In this document: positions 38,285-49,225 of the stretch, piece after piece | Layout of the letters: each line of letters begins with the position of its first letter | Numbering within the stretch: position 1 is the first letter of the stretch | From: Zeugodacus cucurbitae | Taxonomy: Eukaryota > Arthropoda > Insecta > Diptera > Tephritidae | Length of the DNA stretch: 64,000 bases | Direction of reading: 5' to 3' | Assembly: GCF_028554725.1 (NCBI RefSeq) | Contig: NC_071670.1 | Span: forward strand, 65,447,001-65,511,000 | Notes under the pieces: model-generated | What the model saw: the letters and a program-made list of their open reading frames with translations, nothing else | What the model was told of the DNA's origin: nothing | Databases searched by the model: none | Made by a program: the position numbers and the translations under genes

Positions 38285-39248
38285 ATGAAAGTGAGTACTG
38301 CATAAACTAGGATCTAGGTCTTATACTAGATCCACCCGCTGCAAGGACTAACATTTATTTCTTCGTCTTCAGGTTTTCGTCTGCATTTTAGCATCTTTGG
38401 CGGTAGTCAGCGCAGGAGGTGGTTATCTGCCACGCGGCGGCGGTGGCGGAGGTGGTTTTGGCGGTGGTCATGGCAGCCATGGTGGCTTTGCTGGCTCCTC
38501 CAGTCACGCCAGCTCTGGATCGTCTGCACATTCATCGGGTGGTGGTTTTGGTGGTAGCGGCGGACATGGTGGAGCCGGACGTTATGCCGGCGGTTATGGT
38601 AAAGGCGGTGGAGGTGGCGGTAGCGGCTGGAAGAATGCTGGTGGCCACTCTTTGGGTGGTGCTGGTGCTGGAGCTTATGGTGGCGGTGCAGCCTTAGGTG
38701 GAGCTGGCGGTTACGGTGGCGGCAGAGGTTTCGGCGGTGGACATGGTGGCGCCAGAAATGGTGGCCTCTATGGCGGTGGCACTTCCAGTGTTTCATTCCA
38801 CAGCGGAAATTCTTTGGGTAGCGGTCACGGTAGTGGTCTGGGCGGTGGAGCATACGGACCTAGCCATGGTGGTGCTGGACTCGGCGGCGGTTATGGTAGC
38901 GGTGGCTCCTCATATGGTGCAAGTAGCAGCGCTTCTGCCGGTTCTCACGCTGATTGGGGTATACCAGCTAATTTTGATTACACAGTTAATCATGGTTCGT
39001 CTGGTGCTGGCAATGGCGGCACTGGTCTTTATGGCGCCGGCTCTGGTGGTTATGGCGGTGGTGCGCACAGTGGCGGCGCTGGATTGGGTGGTGCTCATGG
39101 TGCTAGCTCTGGATTTGGTGGTGCTCATGGTGGCAGTGCTGGTTTGGGTGGTTATGGTGCCGGCGGTGATTCAGGATACGGTTATGCTGCTGGTAGTAGC
39201 GCTTCATCAGCTAGCTCAGCCAGTTCAGGTGGTTGGTGGAAGAATTAG
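38285..39248 (+). CDS. secreted glycine/serine/alanine-rich structural protein (gene C)
   Basis: Exon 1 is ATGAAA (38285-38290). After an 82-bp intron, exon 2 is 38373-39248, for 293 residues. The signal peptide (MKVFVCILASLAVVSA) is nearly the same as that of gene A. The mature protein has GGHGG, GGYGG and GGAGLGG repeats with Ser/Ala patches and ends ASSASSASSGGWWKN, similar to the tail of gene B. The V-x-[IV]-x-K-V motif of A and B is missing. Instead there is one non-repetitive segment, WGIPANFDYTVNH, at about residues 197-209. It is probably a diverged member of the same family; the function is inferred as extracellular matrix. Confidence 0.88.
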
Positions 39249-39320
39249 TTCGATGCTATGACCGTGATTCAACAGAAAAGCTTTCAGTAAATACTCTATG
39301 TGTAATTTGGAAAACAAGGA

Positions 39321-39326
39321 AATAAA
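39321..39326 (+). terminator. polyadenylation signal of gene C
   Basis: AATAAA lies 73 bp after the stop codon. Confidence 0.65.
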
Positions 39327-39736
39327 TATCTGCAACGATTTTTAAATTTATCAAAATACGATTGTGTTTTCAATTCATCCTCCGATGTTTCATTCGAGAG
39401 TTTTGGGAGCTATACTAGTTTTAGAATTCGAAACCCAAATCACTACTGATGCATTCGATAGATCAAGTGGAGCTGGAGGACCAAGGGCTCTAAATCTAAG
39501 CTTTCATCGTCCATCCATCTTCTTGTCCAATTTTTACTTCGCCAAATGCAAGATTTCTGGCAGAAGAAATCGATAGTCGAAAAGCTTGATAACTATTGAA
39601 ACTGTCTCACTTCGGAAGGTATCGAATAAGCCGTCCTATACACTCAATATAAACACAGACTGCAAGCTTAATCTGGATATCTTTTATAAACTGTGTTGGG
39701 GAATCTTAACGAATGAAAGATTTTTTTCATCACAAT
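39327..39736. other. intergenic, nothing recognised
   Basis: Flanking DNA between gene C and the LINE insertion. No gene features are visible. Confidence 0.4.
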
Positions 39737-39749
39737 ATATCGGATTCGA
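39737..39749. repeat. 13-bp target-site duplication, left (pair at 41519-41531)
   Basis: ATATCGGATTCGA occurs exactly on both sides of the LINE insertion. Confidence 0.9.
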
Positions 39750-41518
39750 TCGGATTTTTTATGAAAAAATGAAGCGACTTAACGAAGGTTTCAAGACCGG
39801 AGCATCCTCATGTAGAGACCAAGGTGGTAATCTGGTAACCGATGTCCAGGGCATACTGGGATTATGGAGGGAACACTTCTCCGACCTGCTGAATGGCAGT
39901 GAGAGTACAACAACAGGAGATGGCGAACCCGATCCCCAAATCGATGACGATGGAACAGATGTTCCATTACCCGACCATGAAGAAATTCGAATAGCAATTA
40001 CCCGCTTGAAGAACAACAAAGCAGCGGGGGCCGATAGATTACCGGCAGAACTATTCAAATACGGCGGCGAAGAACTGATAAGGTGCATGCATCAGCTTCT
40101 TTGCAGAATATGGTCGGAAGAAAGCATGCCTGACGATTGGAATCTCAGTGTGCTCTGCCCAATCCATAAAAAGGGAGATCCCACAATCTGCGCCAATTAC
40201 CGTGGGATCAGCCTCCTAAATATCGCATACAAGGTTCTATCGAGCGTATTGTGTGAAAGACTAAAGCCCACCGTCAACAAACTGATTGGACCTTATCAGT
40301 GTGGCTTTAGACAACTCGACAACTGACCAGATATTCACCATGCGCCAAATCTTGGAAAAGACCCGAGAAAAGAGGATCGACACACACCACCTTTTTGTCG
40401 ATTTTAAAGCTGCTTTCGACAGCACGAAAAGGAGTTGCCTTTACGCCGCGATGTCTGAATTTGGTATCCCCGCAAAACTAATACGGCTGTGTAAATTGAC
40501 GTTGAGCAACACCAAAAGCTCCGTCATGATTGGGAAGGACCTCTCCGAGCCGTTCGATACCAAACGAGGTTTCAGACAAGGTGACTCACTATCGTGCGAC
40601 TTCTTTAACCTGATGCTGGAAAAAATTATAAGAGCTGCAGAGCTAAACCGAGAAGGTACAATCTTCTACAAGAGTGTACAGCTCCTGGCGTACGCCGATG
40701 ATATTGATATCATCGGAAGCAACAACCGCGCCGTTTGTTCTGCTTTTTCCCGCATGGATAAGGAGGCGAAGCGAATGGGTCTGGAGGTGAATGAGGACAA
40801 GACGAAATATCTCCTGTCATCAAACAAACAGTCGGCGCATTCGCGTCTTGGCTCCCACGTCACTGTTGACAGTCATAACTTCGAGGTCGTAGATAATTTC
40901 GTATACCTGGGAACCAGCATCAACAACACGAACAATGTCAGCCTCGAAATCCAGCGCAGAATAACTCTTGCCAACAGGTGCTACTTTGGACTGAGTAGGC
41001 AATTGAACAGTAAAGTCCTCTCTCGACGAACCAAAATCAAGCTCTACAAGTCGCTTATCATTCCCGTCCTGCTTTACGGTGCAGAAGCTTGGACGATGTC
41101 AACATCAGATGAGACGACACTAGGAGTTTTCGAGAGGAAAATTTTGCGCAAGATTTATGGTCCTCAGAATATTGGCAACGGCGAATACCGCAGACGATGG
41201 AACGATGAGCTGTACGAGTTATACGACGACATTGACATAGTTCAGCGAATAAAAAGACAGCGGCTACGCTGGCTAGGTCATGTTGTCCGAATGGACGAAA
41301 ACACTCCAGCCCTGAAAGTGTTCGATGCAGTACCCGCCGGAGGAAGCCGAGGAAGGGGAAGGCCTCCACTCCGTTGGAGGGACCAGGTGGAGAGCGACCT
41401 GGTTACACTTGGGATCTTCAACTGGCGCCGAACTGCGAAGGAGAGAGACAGGTGGCGCACTATCGTCGATTCGGCTATAACCGGCTAAACGGTTGCAACG
41501 CCAATCACACACACACAC
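39750..41518 (+). mobile_element. non-LTR retrotransposon (LINE), 5'-truncated copy with reverse transcriptase
   Basis: About 1.77 kb, the longest copy of this family here. It starts inside the linker before the reverse transcriptase (FYEKMKRLNEGFKTG). It then carries AGADRLPAELFKYGGEE, NYRGISLLNIAYKVLSS, FVDFKAAFDS, GFRQGDSLSCDFFN and the catalytic LLAYADDIDII, then the C-terminal tail RLRWLGHVVRMDE and RGRPPLRWRDQVE, with a stop at 41488. The apurinic endonuclease domain is absent. At about 40305-40315 the frame shifts between GPYQCGF and STTDQIF because several bases are missing, so it is inactive. It ends CAACGCCAATC plus (AC)n. The motif order suggests an RTE-like clade, but this is not proven. 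Confidence 0.93.
39766..41488 (+). pseudogene. reverse transcriptase of the LINE, frameshifted
   Basis: Two overlapping open frames, ending at 40326 and starting at about 40286, together cover the reverse-transcriptase palm, fingers and thumb. The break falls in the conserved GFR..STTDQIF segment. The YADD catalytic site (about 40693) is intact. Confidence 0.85.
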
Positions 41519-41531
41519 ATATCGGATTCGA

Positions 41532-42710
41532 GTTGAAGTTTCCGGACCCCGATAATTATGGTGTTCCTTGAAATATTAAACACCTTTAAAAAAAATTGAC
41601 CCCTGTTCAACATGCCATAATCATCTCCAATCATTGAGTTCAAAGTTGAACAATACGATCGATTTCTAAGTAGAAAAGCACACAATTTTAAATGCTTGCC
41701 TACAAAAATTAACGCTAGATGGCACTGTCAGTGCTTTAAAGCTCTATTCAACCATTTTAATCGCTTGCATTTGGTCTAAAGCTACTTTACGTTAAGCCAA
41801 AAATGCTTTTAGACCAAAATCTCCAGAGTACGCATGTATATGTGCCTTAGTGACTGTTTGCTGTTTCATTCAACATTAATTCAAAGACTGGTTTTCGCTT
41901 TCTTGCAATCGTGGACGCATCATTTCCATATGCAGCGATGCTTTTGCAGGGTCAGTGAAGTTCAATGCCGCCGAGTGAAGACGAAAGTTGAATTTGTAAA
42001 TATTATATTACAACAAAGTGCCGCAGCGATCATGAGTAATGTCAATGCGATTAGCGAGTGATGTGTGTTCGTTGTGTAGGGCATGGTTATTAACATGTTT
42101 GTATGTGTGCGGTGTGCAGGAATGCAGATGGATACGAGTTGCGCATGCGCACTGCCACGCATTCTTTTGCATTATTGTCAGTTGGTGTTGTGCGGGTTTT
42201 TGGATTATATAAACAACTTTCGAAAGCCGCTATTTTGATTTTTGGCATTGTGTGGGAATATTTCATGGGATTTACTTGTTTTTGGGGATTATGTTGTTGA
42301 TGTGGGTATAATACAAATTTTGTTGCATTCAATAATTATTTTATTTCTTTTGTTCCTAAATATTTAAGCAAATATTTCTTTAGCTGAAAATATTTTTTCA
42401 AGAAATATATATGCTAGTGTGCCAATGTACGGTCAACATCTGATCCTAATAGTAAGTTTTGGAGAATTATTAGATATAAATATAGGTTAGGGTTAGGTTA
42501 ATCTGGTAGGCCAAAAAGCCACACATATATCGATTTTGGCCTTTGCGATACCATATGGAATTTATATTTTATACTATCTGTAGCTTTTTACTTGAATTAT
42601 TTAATCCATTTTCATTTTTTTTTAAGTATAAACCAATATGGATTCGGAATGAAAACCACACAAAGAGAATAGGCTGAAATGTGATATTTTTGAAATAAAT
42701 GTTCACAATT
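41532..42710. other. intergenic, nothing recognised
   Basis: No supportable gene. A slightly GC-richer part at 41.85-42.3 kb has short open frames on both strands without recognisable domains. Confidence 0.4.
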
Positions 42711-42712
42711 TT

Positions 42713-44105
42713 TATACTCTCGCAACCTGTTGCACAGAGTATAATAGTTTTGTTCACATAACGGTTTTTTGTGTCACCAAGAAATATAAGAGTTAGATAT
42801 GGGGTTATATATATGTACATAAATGATCAGGATGACGAGTAGATTTGAAATGCGGATGTATGTCCGTCCGTCCGTCTGTCCATCTGTCCGTCCGTCCGTC
42901 TGTCCGTCCATCCGTCTGTCCGTCCGTCCGTCCGTCCGTCTGTTCGTCCGTCCGTGCAAGCGATAATTTGAGTAAAAATTAAGATATCTTAATGAAACTT
43001 GGAGCACATGTTCCTTGGCACCCTGAGGAGGTTGCTTTCGATAATGGGAAAATCGGTCCACTGCCACGCCCACAAATTGGTGGAAACCGAAAACCTATAC
43101 AGTGTCATAACTAAGCCATAAATAAAGTTATGAAAATGAAATTTGGAACATAGGATCCCATTAGGGAGGGGCACATTTGGATGTAATTTTTTTGAAAAAG
43201 TGGGGATTGACCCCACCCCCAAATAGTTTTTTTTTGTATATAACTCGCAAACCAATAACCACGCCCACCTCCCATACAAAGGTTAGGTCGAAAATTACTA
43301 AAAGTGGGTTAACTCCCTAACGAAAAACGTCAGAAACACCAAATTTTACATAAGAAATGGCAGAAGGAAGCTTCACTGAGATTTTTTTACAAAATGGAAA
43401 ATGGGCGTGGCGTCGCCCACTTATTGGTCAAAAACCATATCTCAGGAACTATTCGACCGATTTCAATGAAATTCGGTATATAACACTTTCTTGACACCCT
43501 GATGACACGGGTGGAATATGGGCGAAATCGGTTCACAACTACGTCTACTTCCCACATAACTCAATTTTGAATTCCATCTGATTCCTTCACTTTATAATGT
43601 ATACATAAGGAACCAATGAAGCTAGCGGAATAAAACTTTACACAAATACTGTATTTGAGCTGTGACATCACTTGTGGAAAAATTGTAGAAATCGGACCAT
43701 GACTTTTCAAGGCCCCTGATATCGAACATGAAGAACTCGGTGCTCAGATATTTTAATGTAATTCATTCCCTCTGAATTCTTTTTTTATAACAGTTTCTCT
43801 CTGTACCTGAAATGGTAAAAATCGGGTCATAACTTCCCCTAGATCCCATATACCTAATTATAAGAAATATTGAATTAAGTGAGCGTTTAGTCTTCGATAC
43901 ATTGTATCTTGGTGGTGAAAACGAGTGAAATCGGTTTAGGAATTACCTCAGTCCCCATATACTATTTATGATGATTTTCGTTATTCTATTGAACATTATA
44001 CCAAATATATGGGTCGACTTGTGTTATCTTTATAAAATTACATCATTAAATTGTGAGAGTATAAAATGTTCGGTTACACTCAAACTTAGCCCTTCCTTAC
44101 TTGTT
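42713..44105. repeat. dispersed repeat of about 1.4 kb with imperfect inverted ends
   Basis: It starts TATACTCTCGCAA (42713-42725); the reverse complement, TTGTGAGAGTATA, is at 44051-44063, followed by the family end TTAGCCCTTCCTTACTTGTT at 44086-44105. Inside are phrases repeated elsewhere in this window, such as GGGCGTGGCGTCGCCCACTT (43404) and ACCGATTTCAATGAAA (43460). No open frame of size exists, so it is non-autonomous or non-coding. Other copies or pieces lie at 19.7, 22.4, 34.0 and 56.3 kb. Confidence 0.8.
42858..42957. repeat. CCGT/CTGT microsatellite inside the dispersed repeat
   Basis: About 100 bp of GTCCGTCCGTCCGTCTGTCC-type tetranucleotides. The 22.4-kb copy has only a few units here, so the array length is variable. 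Confidence 0.8.
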
Positions 44106-44734
44106 AAATATTGAGCTGGTGTAAGTCTGTGCATTGCAGTCGTAATCTCTCTCTTTTTTTCTCCTGTGAGACAAGATATATATTCAAAAACCTTAGCTTG
44201 ACTGTTCAAAGCATTTTCAATTTTTACGATGCTATCCAACTGGCATATAAAACATCTCTAAGTGTCACTGAAACGCTTTGGAATTAACTAGAAAGCAGAT
44301 ATCACGAAGACAATACGTTTCGTCATTCTGATAATTTATGTAAGAATCAACTTAGGCGAAAGCTTGAAACATTTACCAAACAGATTGAAAATGGTATTTC
44401 TATCAATATGTGACTATTAATAGTGTTATCGGAATGTTCGAAGGACGATATCGCGGTAAAATTTACCCATTTGAAAAATCTCACATTTTACGCGCTATTT
44501 TCACCAATCACTGCAAGCCAGGTGAGACTTTTCAATGCCCTCTATTTAAGTAGAGGAGGCTGAATACTGTTTTTTTAGAAAACCTCATGGAGTTTAATAT
44601 GATTTGTTCACCGTTTATATTGAAGAATTATCACCGATTCCTTTTATAAATACAAAAGTGCTTTATTTCACTAATTTATGTCATATTTCACTTAAAAACA
44701 ATTTTTTTTTTATTTTTATTATAAAATTCATTCG
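44106..44734. other. intergenic 3' of gene D
   Basis: No supportable gene. A minus-strand open frame at 44030-44239 (DSIVKIENALNSQAKVFEYI..) runs across the end of the dispersed repeat, so only its first part could be coding. I do not recognise it. Confidence 0.4.
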
Positions 44735-44740
44735 TTTATT
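44735..44740 (-). terminator. polyadenylation signal of gene D
   Basis: AATAAA on the minus strand, 62 bp after the stop codon. Confidence 0.55.
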
Positions 44741-44801
44741 TAAATTCGTAAAAGTTTAGAACTAGTTATGCAACTTAAACACTTAACCAACTGCCAACTT
44801 T

Positions 44802-45473
44802 TTATTTTCCCCATGAGCTAGAGTGAGCGCTTGCTGAAGACTGAGCACTGGAGTACGCACCGCTACCACCACCATAACCTCCATAGCCACCTGGGCTGCC
44901 GCCACCACCGCCTCCACCACAAGTATTGCAACTACCGCCGCCGCCACCGCCTGGATGACCGCCATAACCGCCGTTGCCACCATAACCACCGTTGCCACCG
45001 AAGCCACCGCTGTTGGCGGAACTGAAGCTACTCGCACTGCTGGTTGAGTATGAGCCGCCAGCGCCACCACCGCCGCCGCCACCATAGCTTGGGCCGAAGC
45101 CACCACCGCCATAGTTGGGTCTATAACCGCTGCCACCGCCGCAGCCACCGGAACCACAGCCGCCACTACCACCGCCATAACCACCACCACCACCGCCATA
45201 ACCGCCACCACCGTAACCGCCGCTGCTATACGAAGGCACTTGCTTCACGGCGTAGACCTGAATGCTCGGGGTGCCATAACCTCCGTGACCACCACCACCA
45301 TATCCACCACCGCCATAGCCTCCACCACCACCGCTATAACCGCCACAGCCGCCGCCGCAACCACCACCACCTCCACCAAAGAGCAGAGATTTCTTAAACG
45401 CTTTCAGTTTATGCAAAGTGGGTACGGCATGGCATATGCCCAGCAACAAGAAACAAATCACTAAACGCTTCAT
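44802..45473 (-). CDS. secreted glycine-rich protein with cysteine pairs (gene D)
   Basis: A single open exon of 223 residues starting at the ATG at 45473. The signal peptide is MKRLVICFLLLGICHA. Then a short basic segment (LHKLKAFKKSLLF) precedes GGGGYGGGGYGGGGHGG repeats. One strand motif, IQVYAVKQV, lies at residues 71-79, equivalent to VQVIKVI of genes A and B. Unlike the others it has several cysteines (GGCGGGCGG, GGCGSGGCGGGSG, SCNTCGG), so disulfide links are possible. The end is Ser/Ala-rich (YSSAQSSASAHSSSWGK), like genes B and C. No intron after codon 2 is needed. It is transcribed towards gene C. Confidence 0.9.
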   Translation of the reverse strand: MKRLVICFLLLGICHAVPTLHKLKAFKKSLLFGGGGGGCGGGCGGYSGGGGGYGGGGYGGGGHGGYGTPSIQVYAVKQVPSYSSGGYGGGGYGGGGGGYGGGSGGCGSGGCGGGSGYRPNYGGGGFGPSYGGGGGGGAGGSYSTSSASSFSSANSGGFGGNGGYGGNGGYGGHPGGGGGGSCNTCGGGGGGGSPGGYGGYGGGSGAYSSAQSSASAHSSSWGK

Positions 45474-45650
45474 AGCGCGAACGCGTTAATCCAACGAACG
45501 AACGGACGTCTGTATTCCTTAGATCGAACAAAATTTAATCTCGTCTAGATAGCGCGAAATCCGTCGATATTCTATTCCTTCTGTCAACTCTACTTAACAC
45601 TTGTCACTTGTTTTTAACGACTGATTTGTCTGGATGCGAGTACCGCGGCA

Positions 45651-45656
45651 TTTATA
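45651..45656 (-). promoter_or_regulatory. TATA box of gene D
   Basis: TATAAA on the minus strand, about 178 bp before the start codon, implying a 5' UTR of roughly 150 bp. Confidence 0.65.
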
Positions 45657-45659
45657 CTT

Positions 45660-46520
45660 CATCATTTGGGAATTTTATTCTAAACATGTGTGAGCCGACA
45701 AGTACAAACTCAATTCGCCATACTCAATTCGTCAGTTCTGGGGGTAAGGGATTGGCGGTGGTGGAACAGATGCCAGAATCGTGAGCTACTGATTTGAAAA
45801 TCAAAATCAAAACAAAAATATAAATCTAAAAAGAAAACTAAAAACATAAATAAAGTGCGGGTGCCGACGCCATCGGCTGTCTCGTCGTACACAGTCGGCG
45901 CTCAGCTTACACCGCCTTAGCGCTCAAACGGTTGCTCATCACCCACATCGCTGTCGGCCATCCCGGTGTAGTCTTCACTGATGTATCGTTCAGTGACGTG
46001 GAACGAATTAATGAGTGGTATATCCAAGCGACTGTTGTAGGTGAGCTACCCACTGATCGTAGATTAGATAAGACCTGAGATGTGTTCAAACATTTTTACT
46101 GCCGCGAAATGTATCTTACAATGAAATATTTTTGGAATTAGTAATCGTTTACTCATAATGGTTTCACGGTATATCTATTGCTTCGAGCACCTGAGATGTA
46201 ACAGTTCGCAAAGGTGGGTCAAATATGTGCTCAGGAGTGTTGGAAATTTCGTTTAGTATTTTCATACAATTTTAAATCAATGAATTCATTATATTAGAGC
46301 TTAGTGAGCCTGTGATTTTTGGTCATCTTACTCTTCCAACAAGCCTTTAATTTCTTTAGACAACATAAAGAAAATGAAGAACTTCTTTGTCAGACTACCG
46401 TAAATTAGACTTGTTGCCAAAGATCTACAAGTCAATGATTTCATTTGAGAACTTAAAAACAATACTCCTTTAATGAAGTAGACTAAATTAAACATAACTT
46501 TAGAGAAGGGATTAAATTAG
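45660..46520. other. intergenic upstream of gene D, with an exon-like patch
   Basis: 45900-46060 is clearly GC-richer than its surroundings. On the minus strand, CTACAACAG at about 46035 could be an acceptor before an open stretch (RLDIPLINSFHVTERYISED then MADSDVGDEQPFER, stop). No partner exon was found and I do not recognise the product. Confidence 0.35.
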
Positions 46521-46523
46521 CTG

Positions 46524-46742
46524 AGGTTGTGTCCAGCACGAAAAATGTACGACACGGTACCTCCTGGCGGCCGACGAAGAAAAGAACGATCGAAACTCAG
46601 GTGGAAGGATCAAGTGGATGTGGACCAGAAGATGCTTGAAATCCCTAACTGGCGCCGTCGTGCGCAATGCAAAGACGACTCTCGAAGGCTTATGGACGCG
46701 GCCAAACCCGACACCCGGTTATAGTGCCAATTGATGATGATC
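46524..46742 (+). mobile_element. short 3' fragment of a related LINE
   Basis: The plus strand encodes VPPGGRRRKERSKLRWKDQV and LEIPNWRRRAQCKDDSRR, the C-terminal tail seen in the other LINE copies but clearly more diverged. It ends GTGCCAATTGATGATGATC, so it has a (GAT)n type tail. The 5' part is lost. Confidence 0.7.
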
Positions 46743-47610
46743 TGTTTTAGGAAAGATCCGTAAATGAAGATTACAGATGAATAGTCCGGGGTGATTTCAA
46801 AAATTTCCGAAGGTGGGCTTATTAATTTACTTATCGAAAAACTGTCTGGATCACATTATGATTATTTGATTAGTCCATTGCTTTTAATTCCAGCTAGTTC
46901 AATCGGATGACTAAAGGTAGGGAATCCAAAGACAGCAGATTCAGGCCAAATTTGGAATAGTATTCCAAAAACTAGGACCATTACAACAACAGCATTCTTA
47001 TCTGTTATCACGACTATCGGTTAAGTCCTCAAACAGATCCTGGTTTTTGAAGAATTAGAACGAATCGGTACCCACTAAGTAGTGTTTAAAAAATGTAAAT
47101 GTCTCCAAATACCGAAATACCGACTATAGCGCATACCTCGTAAAGTTTCGCATCTAATTGTGAGTATTCCACTATTCAAATTATAGACAAACAATCGCAA
47201 ATACAAAACAATTAATTGACAGGTGGCTCACTTGTTCAGCACTCATTTGTGCTGGGGCTGTTACTAACACTAATAAAACAATTTCTTCTTGCATGTTTTC
47301 AGCTGGGGAAATCCGTTAAAAACATTGTGGCGTCATCCGAGCGCAAATTCTCGCGCATATTCTCATCAACAGGCTACTAGGCTTGTAAAGATCCAACAGG
47401 AAAAATTAAACAAAAGGAATCAAGAAAGTATTTTGGGCTTAATAATATATAGTATTTTATAATAAAGCTTTCATTAGAGCTGTTGAGTAATGGTATAACA
47501 TGATCAAGGATTTGATAAAGGGTTACCACAAGCTGCCTTTCCATTAACAGAATTTTCACCTATCTAAAGGAGATTAACAAACACAAAATCTAATAATTTG
47601 AAAAAAAAAT
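46743..47610. other. intergenic with one exon-like patch
   Basis: At 47270-47360 a branch-like CTAAC and TGCATGTTTTCAG precede an open stretch on the plus strand (LGKSVKNIVASSERKFSRIF..STGY, stop). SSER..FS is faintly like the hAT transposase dimerisation block. This is weak. Nothing else was recognised. Confidence 0.3.
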
Positions 47611-47614
47611 ACGA

Positions 47615-47800
47615 CTGGAGTTGCCATATTTAAAAAAATATATTATATTATTTATATTTGCATACAATATTATATATAATTGGTATGAAAGTTGCCAGCA
47701 GTGTTGCCATCTATACCGAAATATACAAATATTAAATACATGTATTGGTTAAGCCATTGGTAAATTATTCGGTTAATCTTTTCAGAGTTGCCAGCTATTG
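47615..47800. repeat. third locus of the GTTGCCA-marked repeat
   Basis: GTTGCCA at 47620, 47691, 47703 and 47787 within AT-rich sequence. Spacing is shorter and less regular than at 28.8 kb. Confidence 0.45.
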
Positions 47801-49225
47801 AAAAATACTATATACAGTTGAACTTTCCTAACTCAAATCACTATAATCCACAAAAAATGTCACAGAGTCTTCCGAGTTACGGAAGGTAATTTGTGTAAAA
47901 TTTGACTTCTATTGCCACTTCAAGAGTCCGAGTTATGCAGAACTTCGAGTTATAGCAGTGGAAATTCAACTGCATCTCATTAAATAGCAAGCAAAGTTCT
48001 TACATTTCCTGCTGGGTTCATTCTAATGAGAATCTTATTTATGCATTTACAAAAGTATAGAAAAATATTTATTTATATTACTTTACTAAGCTAAATAACT
48101 GATATTCTAAATTGCTAACCGATCGATGCGGTCATTGACGGCGATATCCGTTTTGTGGTAAAGGCATGAATAATTTGAATATTTTTACTTTTTTTGTTTT
48201 AATTTTTTTAGTTGAACATTTATTCCATTCAATGATTTATTAAATCTAGTAAAGTGGAATGAAAATTGATGGCAAACCCGTTGAATATACAGTTGCTGAC
48301 AGCTTGAAGACGGTTGATATGAAAGTTAAACATTTTAATAACCGTTAATTGTAACTGTTTATGTCAAAAAAAAAAATTATGCATTAATCTGCATAAAACA
48401 TCTTTCCAATCACTTTCAAGGACCTGCTGATTTCTTAATTAATTAAATTAAAATAATCAAAGTTGCAACAGTTTCAAGCTTTGGTTGGTTTCCATAACTT
48501 TGTGGGGATTTCCTTATACCCGGTTGTAAGTTACTACGTCTATTGTTATTGTCATTGTCTTTCTAAATACAAATACAAATAGTTACAAGCAATTATATTT
48601 CAATTTTGTGTTATTTTTTGTGATTTCTTGCATCGAATATTATCTATAACTATGTAAGAGCACTTTCAAATTGATCGGAAATGACAGAGATTCTCATTTT
48701 CCAATTTAATGACTGAGCAATTGTTGTTATTACCTAATTTAAAAGTAAGCGGGGATTAACAGAGTTGCATTTGTATTTAATTATATATTTTTTGTAATGA
48801 CTTAACACTTTTGTAATATGAATTTAAGTACAAAGAATCAGAAAATTATTAGTGTACAAAATATATATACAAGTATATATACTTTTATAATGTCGTGTAT
48901 TATATAATTAATGCTGTATTTTAGAAACTAATTAGTTGTAATTTTTTATTATTATTAATTAGGTAGTATAGACTTGTTGAGAGTATTATTACTTTTACAA
49001 TGCTAATTTACTTTTTAATTGATTGGACTTGTTTTTGTTACTTGAAAACAGTTGCGACTCGAAAATCATGATAGGAAACTAGAATATAAGGATCAACACT
49101 TTATTTTCGAGTAAACCCAACTCCAATATTATTTACGAGATTAATCAGCTGACTTTCAAATGATTTTTTCTCATCTTAAATCAAGAACCAAGGAAAATAT
49201 CGATATAAAATTTTACTCAAATAAC
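47801..49225. other. intergenic, nothing recognised
   Basis: AT-rich, with no supportable gene. Confidence 0.4.

Noticed and set aside
42487..42501. GTTAGGGTTAGGTTA telomere-like run
   Set aside because: Two units only, and dipterans do not use TTAGGG telomeres; chance.
47270..47360. hAT-like SSER..FS peptide after an acceptor-like site
   Set aside because: Similarity is limited to a few residues and no other hAT block is present.
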